Shown here in pieces: positions 33,960 through 44,520 of a stretch of 64,000 nucleotides of DNA. A program made the translations under genes and the position numbers. Under the pieces are notes generated by a model. It did no database searches and was not told the origin of the DNA. It saw only the letters and a program-made list of their open reading frames with translations. The stretch lies in contig MU859149.1 in assembly GCA_033297205.1 (NCBI GenBank), forward strand, positions 1 to 64,000, given 5' to 3'. This DNA is from Pseudoneurospora amorphoporcata. Taxonomy: Eukaryota > Ascomycota > Sordariomycetes > Sordariales > Sordariaceae. Positions within the stretch are counted from its first letter, which is position 1. Every line of letters starts with the position of its first letter.

Positions 33960-34591
33960 CTATGCGCTGCTGTACTTGGCCTCGTTCCTCTCCCTTTCCG
34001 CCTGCTCGTAGACCCAGTCGTTGAGACCGGCGCGGTTTCTATCGTCTGTCAGCATGTATTTTTCCCCGTATACCCCGGGCGATTGGGTAAATACCTCGCA
34101 ATCTCGACGGCATAAAACTGCATGCGCGGCACAAAGATGGTCTCCTTCTCGCCGTACTCGGTCTTGGGCGAGACCCTCAACAGGGTGCCAAAGTTGTAGT
34201 CGTCAATCTTCTTCTCGTAGGCCATCATGAAGGCGCGCCACCTCTCCTTGCCGGCCTTGCTCTTCATCTCGTCCTCGTTGATGGGCACGGCGGGGTCGAA
34301 CTCGGGAAAGTCCTTCTTGAGGTGCTCGTAGATGTCGTCGTCCATCTTGGTCAGGCGCAGCTTGCAGCCGGGCACCTTTTCGAGAATGGCCCAGTAGGTG
34401 GCCATCTGCTGGACAGCCTTGACGGCGAACTGCTTCTCGATCTGGTTGGGGGGGGAGTGGTTAGCATGTTGACCGAGTGTGTAGGATGGCGCATCGCAAA
34501 GGAACGAGGCTGAGGAAAAAAGACTTGCATCCTCAAAGTTGTCCGCATTCTCGGCGTCAAAGTCCTTGGGCACCTGGGTAGTGACAGACAT
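33960..34591 (-). CDS. PBDC1 / Ypl225w-type protein (eEF1A folding chaperone family)
   Basis: Three exons, complement(33960..34038, 34095..34441, 34529..34591), 162 residues. The mature protein reads MSVTTQVPKDFDAENADNFED, then IEKQFAVKAVQQMATYW, then KLRLTKMDDDIYEHLKKDFP, and YEKKIDDYNFGTLLRVSP, ending RNRAGLNDWVYEQAERERNE. This is the PBDC1/YPL225W family, whose yeast member acts at the ribosome as a dedicated chaperone for newly made eEF1A. The second intron (34039-34094, 56 bp) is GTATTT...TAG. The first (34442-34528, 87 bp) begins GCAAGT and ends CAG with a GCTAAC branch site, a GC-AG intron; this is the only splice that joins FED to IEKQF, as the family requires. Reading through instead inserts a foreign 29-residue segment. 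Confidence 0.9.
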
Positions 34592-35000
34592 GGTGGGCGG
34601 TGGTGGCTGTTTTGGATTGGGGTGGTGGTGTTGATTGTGTGGTGGTGGTGATTGCGTGCTGGTGTTGATGTTCGTGACGGGATGGATGTGGTGATGTCAA
34701 CGATCAAGATGGGAAAAGATTCAAGTTGTTGGAGATAAAATAGTCAAGATAACCTCAAAGTACCTCGGCCTTCCGAATGCCCGGGCCGCCCCACCAATCC
34801 AACTGAAGAGACGGGAACCGCCCAGATGCCTCTTGACTGCGCGACAGGTCACTGAATCTCCATGGCTACAGTGGCGTTATCGCCTATAAGCTCCCGCTGA
34901 AGGTACATTTGCACTAACAATTAGGTACGTGCTGTAGTAGGCGATGACAATGCGTCTCCACTGCCTTGGCCGAGCCGAATTTGGTGCCAGGGTAGCTGAG

Positions 35001-35047
35001 CTTATCGATAAACATGGAAACGCTTATCGGCGGTTTTAGCCCTTATC
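35001..35047 (-). promoter_or_regulatory. cluster of three GATAAG (CTTATC) sites
   Basis: CTTATC occurs at 35001, 35022 and 35042, all in one orientation, between the PBDC1-like gene and the orphan gene. GATA-type zinc-finger factors in fungi bind such sites, often in clusters. Chance is not excluded. Confidence 0.4.
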
Positions 35048-35661
35048 ACTTACACTGCATTTGCCTGTTCGAATGAAACCTCCCCTCAACACCATCAACA
35101 CCATCACCAACATCATCGCCGCGCCGATACCATCAATCTACACCTACTCTTACTCCTTCCAATTTGCTAGCAGCAGCCTGTACCTGTACAACAATGTCCC
35201 GGCCACGTTTTCTGTTCTTTACTTTATGTACCTGCCGCCAGGCCGCCCCAGGACGATGAGTGCTGGGCCAGCAGATGGCCTCAACCCCAGCGACTGCCGT
35301 GTCTACTTCTCATCTATTAGAAACAAAACGCAGACATGGGGTATGTTATGGGTGCTTCCAAGAACCTAGGAAGGGGTGAGGGCAGCAACCTTGCAACTCG
35401 GAGTCACTACCTTATCTCAGCACTCAGCTGCGCAATCATGGGGGAAACATGAACGACTGGGACCATCCGGCAACAACCGGGCATGTCTGCCTCTACCCAC
35501 GTCATCAGGCGGAAGTTGTGGTTCTTGCCCTGACTTGCACCCTTTACCTAGCAGGAATGAGCGAGGGAGGCCAAGGGGATGCCCAGATCAGTGCCAGGAA
35601 CAAACTGAACTGCTCCTCTTCATCACACACACCACTTCAGCAAACATCCAACCCCCACAGC

Positions 35662-35726
35662 CATCATCAACAGTCATCATCAACAGTCATCATCAACAGT
35701 CATCATCAACAGTCATCATCAGCAGC
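35662..35726 (+). repeat. 13-bp tandem repeat, 5 units
   Basis: Four exact copies of CATCATCAACAGT followed by a fifth, degenerate copy (CATCATCAGCAGC), ending 69 bases before the start codon of the orphan gene. Probably transcribed in its 5' leader. Confidence 0.9.
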
Positions 35727-35795
35727 CATAATTAGCACGCCAACCGACACTCGCTAGACAAGACACCATTCTTTACTGCCGTATATTCATTCGCC

Positions 35796-38700
35796 ATGGA
35801 GATCTACATGGCCCCGGACAGCTTCGTCAAAGACCTGGATTATGAATACACTTGCCGGACCAAGGACGACGACGCCGTCCCACCCCCTTGGGACTGGACT
35901 CTGAATGTCTGCTGGTTCCGCTTCCCCCAAGCCTCCAAACGGGGACAAGGCGACGACGACGTTGCCGCGTTTCAGTGCATGACTGCCATGAATAGCCGAT
36001 GCACCTCGACTGAACACAAACCTGGCCACTGGGGCTACTTCTGCCTGCCCGCCAATGTCGCCCTGAAGATCTGCCGCTACATCGTCCAGAATCACAGCAC
36101 GGACAAACCGGCTCGTCTCAGCACCTCGTGTGTCTACAATGGCCCGTATCCTGTCAACCAGAACGGGGAAAGCGAGTTTTTCGAGAGTGTGGACCAAGCA
36201 TCAGGTGCTCTCTCCCGTTACTGGCAGGTCAGCCACAGCTTCAAGCTCGATGTTCAAGCTGCCTTTTTCCTCACCCGTCGGTTCCATCTCGTCATCTCGC
36301 CATTTGGGCCTACTGAGGACATGGGATGGCTCCACAGCCATGGCCGCTTTGTGAAAAACATCACTATCGAGTTTGATTGCACCAAGTTCTATGGTGGCAA
36401 GCCCATGATGAGAGAACTCGATGCAGCTACTGGGTGCCCCGAGTTGTTCGACAAGAAACAGCTGCAAGAAATAACGGCACCTGACAAAGATGCGAGAAGA
36501 TCCGTTGGTTACTACAAACTGACGTTCAAGCCCGTCTTGGAATACCTATCATCCGGTCGAGCATTTCCCATTGACCGTTTGACCATCATGGTGAGAAAGT
36601 ATCACGGATCGCGGGAGAACATGCCGCGTAAGTACCTATTGTGACGCCCTTCACCCACTTTTCTTTTTGACCATGCGAACTGACAGGTACTTACAGGAGG
36701 TTACCCCTACTTCGACCCTATATGGCTCAACTTCCTTCTCCTGATTCCTAGGGCGCTCCAGTCAAATGTTTTGAGCCTCGAAACAATCGGCGTTCCTCCC
36801 AGGCTTTTGGGCTTGATGATTCACCGATTCTGGCGAGAGGGCAAGCCTCCAACCGAAGACGCTCAAAGGCAACACTTCCGATGGGGTCCTTTTCCGCCCA
36901 CCCTCTGGCCCCTGATGCCGGGACACACCGCAGCCGTCTCCGTACCGGGCTCCATCGACCCGACCGTTGATCGTCTCCTCAGGCTTGACCGCCCGGGCGA
37001 GGTTGCCATATTCCCACTTCCCGAGGAGGAATCGCAGGAATCGAGGGACGCACGAGCCGCCTGGGAAATGTTGACAAAGTGGAAAGCAAAGAAACCGCCT
37101 TCCCAGGGCAAGGAAATCCTGCAGACTTGTGCTCTCACCGAGACAAAAGTAAAAAGCGAACAAGAACCGTCCAGTTCCAGTGGACCAGCTGTAGAAGCAA
37201 ATGCCCAAGGAAAAGGACGGGGCGATTTTGGAAGCACATACGGATCATCAATCCGAAAAAAGATGGATGAGCTTTTGAAGGCTGCCGAATCAATCACAGC
37301 CGAATTGCGGAAAAATCTGGAGCTGGTCAAGAAAATCGAAATCGAACGGCTTTATGCACGGGCTAAGCAGAGTGATCAGCCAGGGCAGAGAGGAGTATCA
37401 AGGGTGGTGGGAGCGTCCAGTTCCAGTAGGACGGTTGTAGAAACAGATGCCCAAGAGCAAGCACCGGACGGGTGGCCAGGCGACGAAAACATCCAAGAGT
37501 TTCTAGATGAGGTTTCCAGGCGCTCGACAGAAGTGTACCAGAGGTCTAGCAAAAAGCAAAAGGCACAAGGCAAGAAGAGCAAACCCGGGGTACAATACCT
37601 GTTTCAAGCGGGGGAACAGCCACAGACACAACCGCCTTCCGGGCCATCGGTCGTGGCGGAATATCTTTCATTCTACAAAACAATGGAAGATGAAGCCAAG
37701 GCCATGGAACAGCAGCAGCAGCAACAACAACAGACGCAGCAGCCTAGACGGCTCTCCCGGTTGTTGAAATTCATGAACCCGGGGAAAGGTGAAGCGGGAC
37801 CCTCGGGCAGCTTGACGGCGACGAAGGCCATGCCAAAGGAAGCAGAACCAGCAGACAACGGTCGGCAGAGTCAACTAGCCGAACACTCGAGAAGAAATTT
37901 CAAAGAGCAAGAGCTGGATGAAGATGGGGATGCCATGTCCTCCTCGCCCAAAAAAAGGAAAGCCCTCCACATGCAACGAGCCAGGGACAGGCCTACGGAG
38001 CTGGCGAACGTGCTGGACGAGGTCGATGAGTTCCCGATACCTCCAGGGTTTTTTGATCCCATTCTGCCTCGTCCATCTTCTCCTATCGCCCCAACTGGGT
38101 CAACAACGGCAAACGCTACGACTGGCACTATTGCCGGCCCGGCCGCTTTTGAGAACAATGACAGCGGTCTCGGGCTCTGGGAGACCGAAGACACGGCCTT
38201 TAGTGCGGAGCAGCCGTGGACAAAGGTTGAGAAGAAGTCCCGACGCCGCAATGGATCAAAACAGCTCCAAATTTCGCAGACCAAGACCAACAAGAAATCG
38301 ACTGCACGCCAGGTCCAAACGTCGTTACAAAATCTCAAGGCGGAATGGACTGCCACAGTGGGGGAATTCTCGAACAAGACGAAGCACGATTCGAACAAAG
38401 CGGAGAGTATTGCTGGTTCAAGCAAGAAGGGCGAGACAAAGAAGGCTGGTGAGAATAAGAGTGTCAAGTCTGGAAGTACTGCTACCTCTGCCTCTAACTC
38501 GAGGGAGTCTCGGAGCAGCACGAAAGACGTACGACTCCCAGAAACACGAGCTCCCCCCTCTCCTCCTCGAACTTCAGAACTTCACATCGCTGGCTCACAG
38601 CTGGATAAGCCGGGGAAGACCAAGGCAGAGGACAAGGATGCAGAGTCTGGAATTGCCTTGATTGTCAAGGAAACTGGGAGCAAAGACTCGGTCGGAACAC

Positions 38701-40025
38701 TGCCATCCTCACAATCTTCACTGCCGACACTACACCTGTCGATGGAGGTACCAGCGGTGCAGCCGACTCTTTCCGAGGTACGGGATAAGGGAGAGAGCCA
38801 TGTGCAATCCCGACCATCGCCTCGACCACCATCGGATAGACCTCCTCCTCCCCCCTTGGAAGCTTCTCTGGAGATGGCGAAGGAGGTGCCTAAGGTGCGA
38901 CTACCTCTGCCAAAGAATGATGAGGTCGAAAAGCCAACCCGATCACCACCCCAGTCAGAAGCAAAGTCCAAAGAACAAGGCAAGGGACTGCGGACTGGAA
39001 GCCCGAAGCCGCTTCTTGAAGATAAGGGGGTTGAGGGCATGCAGGCTGATGACAAGGCTGCACCACAACCACAACCGCAACTTCAAGTACCCTCGCTCCA
39101 GCGCAAGACGAAGATGTTCCAGTCAGCCAAGAATGTCGTCAAGCAGGAGGGGAAAACGCATAGGCAGAGCAGGGCAGAAAAGTTCCGACAAGGACCGCAG
39201 ACGAAGACTCCCCGAGCATCCAGAAAGGTCATTAGACAGGAAAAAATCAACAAAGGACTCGCCAGGACAAAAGCATTTCCACCACAAGGCCAACAGCAGC
39301 ATTTTCACCCCGCGGGACCTTTTCCATCAGCCCCATACCCGTATTCTCAGCTGTCATTCCAGTCTCAGACGGAAGCGTCGGCGTTTTATAACCACTATCG
39401 GAAGCCTAAGGAGCTCGCACTTGGTATGCTACCCACGATGGGAGGGTCTAGAACTATGCCCCAGTACTCTCACGCGCCGATCATGTCCCAGGCGCCACCT
39501 ACAAGTATGCCTCAACCCCAGGACCAGTGGCAACCAATGTACCAGGCACAAGTGCCCGTGATGCATCCTTGGGGGCCGACGGCTCAGATGCCGCCAGTGT
39601 TTACCATGTCCCAGATGCCAGGAGCACCCCAGGTAAGAAACCTATCCCAAGTGCCACCAAGCTCCCAAGTACAGACCATGTCCAAGGCTCCAGTCATGCC
39701 ACTGTATCAGACGCAACCGATGTCCCAGATGCAACCGCTGCCCCAGACACAAGCATTTATCCATCCGCAACCGAATATTCCCACCGACTTCTACCAGGTA
39801 CCGCCACCAACAACCATGTCCCAGGTACCACCGAATCCGCCAGCTCATTTTCCGCAACCCCTTTGGATCTCTCAGCCAAGACACCAAGCACCCCAGTCGA
39901 TGTACCCCGTTCAGCAGACATACCAAGCACCCCCGTTGACGTATTATCCCCCTCAGCCAACCTATCCAGAGGCCCAAACGGGGAACATTGGGCAAGAGCA
40001 GTATTCCACGCAACAAGGGTATTAG
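35796..40025 (+). CDS. large orphan protein, structured N-terminus and Met/Pro/Gln-rich tail
   Basis: Two exons, 35796..36627 and 36697..40025, 1386 residues. The 69-bp intron is GTAAGT...CAG with an ACTGAC branch site; splicing joins ENMP-R-GYPYFDPIWLNF in phase. Residues 1-375 are globular: rich in Trp, Cys and Phe (WDWTLNVCWFRFP), with FHLVISPFGPTEDMGWLHSH and a possible strand-rich core. I do not recognise a named domain. Residues about 400-1130 are disordered, charged, with Gln runs (37712) and Ser/Pro-rich parts. A basic segment follows (KMFQSAKNVVKQEGKTHRQS and on), then 200 residues of imperfect MSQxPxxP/PQM repeats. A nuclear or RNA-linked role would fit this composition but is a guess. 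The same frame continues after the TAG at 40023-40025 for 75 sense codons to a TAG at 40251-40253. Confidence 0.75.
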
Positions 40026-40253
40026 CAGACCCCAGATGGCTTTCAACCCCCAAACCCGTATCAGTTGCCGCCACCTCGGATGAACCCCGAGGCCGAGGTA
40101 TTTGAGATGTCAAACATTGATCCCGATGAGCATGAAGTGGGACATGTCTATCCAAAAGCAGTGTTGCCAGCACAAGAAATTACCATGATCACGTATCCAA
40201 CGGTGCGTGGAAGTGCAAGCGGACACGGCCAGAGTATGCACCAGAGAACATAG
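40026..40253 (+). other. in-frame extension past the orphan gene stop codon
   Basis: Directly after the TAG the frame reads on for 75 sense codons with the same Pro/Gln-rich style (QTPDGFQPPNPYQLPPPRMN), then a more ordered acidic stretch (AEVFEMSNIDPDEHEVGHVY) and a terminal TAG. The context is GGG TAT TAG CAG. Either a CAG codon was mutated to TAG in this strain, or the stop is read through at some rate, or the frame is a chance remnant. Confidence 0.5.
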
Positions 40254-41327
40254 TGCCAACGGATAGATGAGCGACACCACGTTGTGCCAGAGACGACATC
40301 ATCACAGTATGAGCGGGACGTTGTGCCGATGGTATGGAACCAGCAGGAGGCAAAATTGGAAAGTTAAGGGGTCATGGACATGCATTGCTGGCGCTAGGCC
40401 TCCCTACCTACCTCCGACATGGAAGCATGCACCCACCACCTTCAAACTTGAAGTCAAAGTCAAAAAAGGTTTCCGTTAGGATTGAGACCGAGACCGATGG
40501 ACATGACAAGCGTACAAGAGGTCAATATGTAATTATGTCTACGTACTAGAACTACTGGTTTGTTTTTTGTCAGTCAGGAATCAGATTAGGATGAAGCGAA
40601 ATCCTACCTACTTTATCTACTTAAGGTCCTTTGGAATAAAAAGCAGCAGTAGGTTTGTTTGTTTGTTTTGTTTGTTTGTTTGATTTGTTTCGTCTGTTGA
40701 ATACCTACCATAGGGAGAAAAGGGAGAAAAGGCAGAAATGGGAAGATGGCTTGACAGTATCTACCTATGTATTGCAGCAGGAAATAGACAGACTCGGGCT
40801 CTGAGGTTGAGGCTAAGGTACCTAGAGATAGCATGTCCACACTAGCCAGCCTAAATGGTGTACAAGTAGAAAAACAAGGCGATTTCCATTGTCCCCTTCC
40901 ATCATTTTTTTCCATTGTTGTTAATGTGTTTGTTTGAGGCGGCGTGCGTGACACACACACACAACTGAAGGCAAGTAAGTAAGTAGATGTATATATGTAT
41001 GTATGGTACTCGGCAGCACTAGTCTAGAACCCTCTACAATGGTCATCTTACTAGGTACCTTGTAGTAGTGTAGTCTACAGCCGCGCTTTGAGGCCGGACG
41101 GGTAAGTACCAATGGAAGTTGATGACATGGAAGGCAACTACGTACTTAAGGGAAGGGAAGGGAAGCTATTTCTAGACTAGACTAGACTAGACTACCTACC
41201 TAGAGGCTTGAGGTGGCTGGGAAAGGAATGGACGTTAAGGAATTGTAGCTTTTGGTGGGGGGAAAAAAAAATGAAAAAAAAGGGAAAAGGGAGTCTAAAA
41301 GGGGTATAAAAAATTGTAAAAGGAAGA
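40254..41327. other. spacer with TACCTA motifs and CTAGA repeat
   Basis: 3' flank of the orphan gene. TGTTTGTTTGTTT repeats at about 40652-40690, TACCTA/TAGGTA at 40405, 40605, 40699, 40754, 40817, 41051 and 41195, ACACACACAC near 40950, and an ACTAG/CTAGA repeat at 41172-41194. A-rich stretches before 41327 serve as the T-rich terminator of the tRNA on the minus strand. No gene seen. Confidence 0.6.
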
Positions 41328-41401
41328 TGATCCGACCCAGGCTCGATCTGGGGACCTTCAGTGTGTTAGACTGACGTGATAACCAACTACACCATCGGAC
41401 C
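41328..41401 (-). tRNA. tRNA-Val (anticodon AAC)
   Basis: The reverse complement is a 74-nt cloverleaf starting GGTCCGATGGTGTAGTTGG. The acceptor stem GGTCCGA pairs with TCGGATC (one G-U), followed by discriminator A. The D-arm has GTGTAGTTGGTTATCAC, the anticodon loop is TCTAACACA with AAC at its centre, and the T-arm is CCCAG-ATCGAGC-CTGGG. T-runs follow on the transcribed strand (41308-41321), as RNA polymerase III termination needs. No intron. Confidence 0.93.
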
Positions 41402-42211
41402 GTTGCGTTTGTTGCATGTGGGCCTCAAACCTTGAATCCTTATTCCCGGGACGAACCACAGCCCCGGACCCGGGCTATGCTGGGTGGGCGCGGTTGCTGT
41501 TTTCACAAAAAGCGATCAACGTTTCCAAAACAACAAACGGACACCTTGTAGGCTGTGGGGTAATGGCAATGGACGAAAATAGGGCGTATTCCCAATGTCC
41601 CGTCCACTCTTGTTGCGGGTGCAGCTTCCACTTTCGTTGGGCAGGCCGATGTAGGCGGGATAGAACGCTAACGTTGACATTAACGTATGCGCTGTTTGTC
41701 GGCACATCAGTGGGACAACACTAACAGACACGATGCCCTAGCGCTATGGCCCCCTCACCTCAGTTATTCTAGAGCCTCGATGCTCAATCCCGCGACTCCG
41801 CTAAAAGACTTCGCGTTTGTTTATCCTTCTACAGCCTTCAACCAACGACACTCTTTCCAAAACTTTCGATCAACAAAAATACCTGTTTTACGTGGTAGAC
41901 AAAAGGCACCAATATATAATGAAAGACAGCAGCTAAGCGCAAACAGCCAGTTGCACACCCACGGGGAAGCCGAGGTCCGAAAACACCAGACTTTCCGAGG
42001 GAAAAACATCACGACCAAACAACACTGCTTTGAAGTAATAACAAAGACGATAACGGTCACTTAAAGACACTCATCTAATCTCACATTTCCATCACCAACA
42101 CCAAACACCAACCGCACCGACCAGGTCATCACCATCACAACCAGAGCCCATTGACGCCTCGGGGACTACAACCACAACCACAACCACAACATCAACTCCC
42201 CCCCTTCCAAA
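41402..42211. other. spacer upstream of rmi1
   Basis: 810 bases between the divergent tRNA-Val and rmi1. CAC/ACC-rich pyrimidine leader at 42090-42205. A 102-codon plus-strand frame at 41416-41724 has no recognisable features. No gene seen. Confidence 0.55.
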
Positions 42212-43108
42212 ATGAAAATGGAAACAGCCCTCACCCTCCACCGCCAACTCTCCGCCTCCTGGCCCACCACCTCCCTCCCCATCCCCTCTCTCACCTGGCT
42301 AACCACCCTCATCCCCTCCAACACCACCCGCGTCCCGCCCCTCCCCTCATTGCTAGCCACCGCTCGCCTCCGCTTACTTTCCTCCGACCTATCCACCCCA
42401 GGACTCCTAGACCCGCAATGGGTAGCCGCACATACTTTCCCTGCATCTTTGACTCGTCAACAAGCTCAAGCTCAACAGCAGCAAGTGACAGGACGAGGAC
42501 GAGGACCCGGGGCGGGGTCTGCCAAAGACAAAGAACAACAGGTCCTGGATCGAGACGTGGTAGTGCAAGTACTGGACATAGAAAACCTGAACCGGTCCAA
42601 GTGGGAAGTCGTCGAAGAACTCGAATCCATCGAACGCGGTGAACAAACCCGCGGTAGGCAAGTTATTCGGTTACCCACTGGCCACTCCTCCTCCGAGGAA
42701 GTCGACGATGATGGACTGGACCTAGGCGATGGCGCGACGACGCAAACCCAGCAAGCAGCGGCGCAGAACAGCACCCTCGCGCAACAAGCAGCGCAGGCAA
42801 AGGAAAGAGAGCGCAAAAACGCCACGCACAAACTCGTCGTCCAGGACTGCGCCGGCCAGCGCCTCTTTGCGTTGGAACTTTGCCGAGTCGATGAGATAGG
42901 AGTGCCGCAGTTTGTTAACGGGAAAATGATTGGGGGAACGCCGATTGGATGCAAGATTTTGCTAAAAAGGGGCACGAAAGTGGCGAGGGGGGTGGTGTTG
43001 TTGGAGCCTGGGTTGGTCAAAGTGCTGGGGGGTAGGGTGGAGGGGTGGGGGAGGGTTTGGGAGGCTGGGAGGTTGGAGAGGTTGAGAGGGGAGGTTCAAC
43101 GGCAGTAA
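42212..43108 (+). CDS. rmi1: RecQ-mediated genome instability protein Rmi1
   Basis: A single exon of 298 residues from ATG at 42212. Rmi1 is the OB-fold partner of Top3 and the RecQ helicase (Sgs1/BLM), which together dissolve double Holliday junctions in the nucleus. Residues 1-80 are the N-terminal helical bundle (LHRQLSASWPTTSLPIPSL, WLTTLIPSN). The OB fold starts at about 115 with VVQVLDIENLNRSKW and continues after a disordered Gln/Asp-rich insert (about 150-200) as HKLVVQDCAGQRLFALEL, GTPIGCKILLKRGTKVARGV and VLLEPGLVKVLGGRVEGW, the closing signature of RMI1. The length is close to other fungal Rmi1 proteins. Confidence 0.9.
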   Translation: MKMETALTLHRQLSASWPTTSLPIPSLTWLTTLIPSNTTRVPPLPSLLATARLRLLSSDLSTPGLLDPQWVAAHTFPASLTRQQAQAQQQQVTGRGRGPGAGSAKDKEQQVLDRDVVVQVLDIENLNRSKWEVVEELESIERGEQTRGRQVIRLPTGHSSSEEVDDDGLDLGDGATTQTQQAAAQNSTLAQQAAQAKERERKNATHKLVVQDCAGQRLFALELCRVDEIGVPQFVNGKMIGGTPIGCKILLKRGTKVARGVVLLEPGLVKVLGGRVEGWGRVWEAGRLERLRGEVQRQ

Positions 43109-44152
43109 GGGAGGTTGGGGGATAAAAGGGGGTGGGATGTAGGAAGGAAGGAAAGGAGGGGAGATAGGGGGATCAAAGGGATTATGAAGGAAGAAAGGAA
43201 GAAAGGAAGGGAGGAGAAAAGAGCAGAGGCTGGGAGGGAAAGAGGGTAAGTATTTATGGCAGGTACCGGCTGAACGGAGGGATCAAGAGTGCAGGTCTAT
43301 CTCTAGCAACTGACGAACTGCTATAAACTCTGGGGGGCAAGTCAATGTTAGTCGCCAAGGTAATGTATGATGCGACAAGTACACCACAAAGCAATCATAC
43401 TTAGACACCGCTATTCTAGACTTTTAGAACAAGGAAGGAAGAAGGAAGAAAGAAGCACGACCTTCGCGTACCTACCTAACAACGGGAGCCGAAGTTCATT
43501 CATGGTATGGAAACAAGTTAGAAAAATAAGACGCCTAAGTCCTTACCAATTTTTTTTTTATTCTTTTTCTCCCCAGGGTTTAACTCCTCTGACATCAGAG
43601 TTATAAGAAGCATCATGTCTTCTCGCATTGCCTGCTTCTTTCAGTTCTACGACATGCTTGTTCATAGCTCACTCCATATATATAAGATGAAGAAGCCCAA
43701 TCAACCTGCTTTGAGAATTCCGTCCACAGTGAATAATGAAACGACACGTTGTTACCTGAGCGAGGTATGTTAGGGGTGCGAACCACCATCGACATCAGTT
43801 AGTATGTTGACATTGAATCAACCATCACTTCCGTCAGCGAACAAGAAATATAGATCTCCTTGACCAAGACCACCACGCCACAAACCAAGACATCCATGGA
43901 AACATAACCGACGGGTTCACCAGAAAGGTAACTGAAGAACAAACCCAAAAGGAAGATTCGTACCGTAGATAGATACCATTGGTACAATACTTGTGGAGGT
44001 CAACGCATCGCATCGGATCCCCTTCCCTCGTAAGTAAAGGCCATTATTCACAGTTGAAATAGAAAGAATAAATCAATGAATAAAAGACTTGCCATCAAAA
44101 AGCAAAAAGAAAAGGAAACGACAAGGAAAAAAAATGTCAATTCAAAGAAACT
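43109..44152. other. spacer between rmi1 and tRNA-Arg
   Basis: Begins with a strongly purine-rich, G-run-rich strand at 43085-43257 (GGAAGGAAGGAAAGGAGGGG and similar) in the rmi1 3' flank. Further right is AT-moderate DNA with TACCTACCTAAC at 43469. A T8 run on the minus strand at 44126-44134 serves as the tRNA-Arg terminator. No gene seen. Confidence 0.6.
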
Positions 44153-44224
44153 CGATCCACCCAGGGGTCGAACCTGGAACCTCCTGATTCGTAGTCAGAC
44201 GCTCTGCCATTGAGCCAGCGGACC
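44153..44224 (-). tRNA. tRNA-Arg (anticodon ACG)
   Basis: The reverse complement is a 72-nt cloverleaf starting GGTCCGCTGGCTCAATGGC. The acceptor stem GGTCCGC pairs with GTGGATC (two wobble pairs), discriminator G. The D-arm has GGCTCAATGGCAGAGC, the anticodon loop is CTACGAA (ACG), and the T-arm is CCAGG-TTCGACC-CCTGG, with the canonical B box GGTTCGACCCC. No intron; a T8 run follows on the transcribed strand. Confidence 0.95.
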
Positions 44225-44520
44225 TTGTTGGATGTGCGATTCAGACAATTGTTCTTCCTATATGTGAGCATGGCATGGCATGGTGCTCTGTGTTGGTGGA
44301 GTTCAGTAAAATTTTTGAGTTTTTCTATCGATTTTTTTTTCCTTTCTTCTAGGCAGGGGTCTTGGTGAAATGTTGGAAGTCCACTGTGGATTGCTAAAAA
44401 GTGTGGGTCTATTCGGGGTGGGGCCGGGGCGGGAGCCGGAGGAGATGCAGAGGAGGAGGCCCGGAATGCATCATTCAAAGATGGAAAAGTTAAGACGAGT
44501 TAATTAGGCTGAAAGCCTAC
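44225..44520. other. spacer between tRNA-Arg and pseudogene
   Basis: About 300 bases with TTTTTTTTCC and a GGGGCCGGGGCGGGAGCCGG GC-rich patch near 44420. TACCTACCTATA at 44518-44529. No gene seen. Confidence 0.5.

Larger units (their letters stand above)
34592..35795. promoter_or_regulatory. divergent intergenic region, PBDC1-like gene / orphan gene
   Basis: 1.2 kb between two start codons facing away from each other. Three CTTATC (GATAAG reverse) sites lie within 47 bases at 35001, 35022 and 35042. A minisatellite sits at 35662-35726 in what should be the leader of the plus-strand gene. The 34600-34680 stretch is GGT-rich on the plus strand (CAC/ACC-rich leader of the minus-strand gene). 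Function of the motifs is inferred only. Confidence 0.5.

Noticed and set aside
35662..35726. CRISPR-like array
   Set aside because: Units are directly adjacent with no spacers and the genome is eukaryotic.
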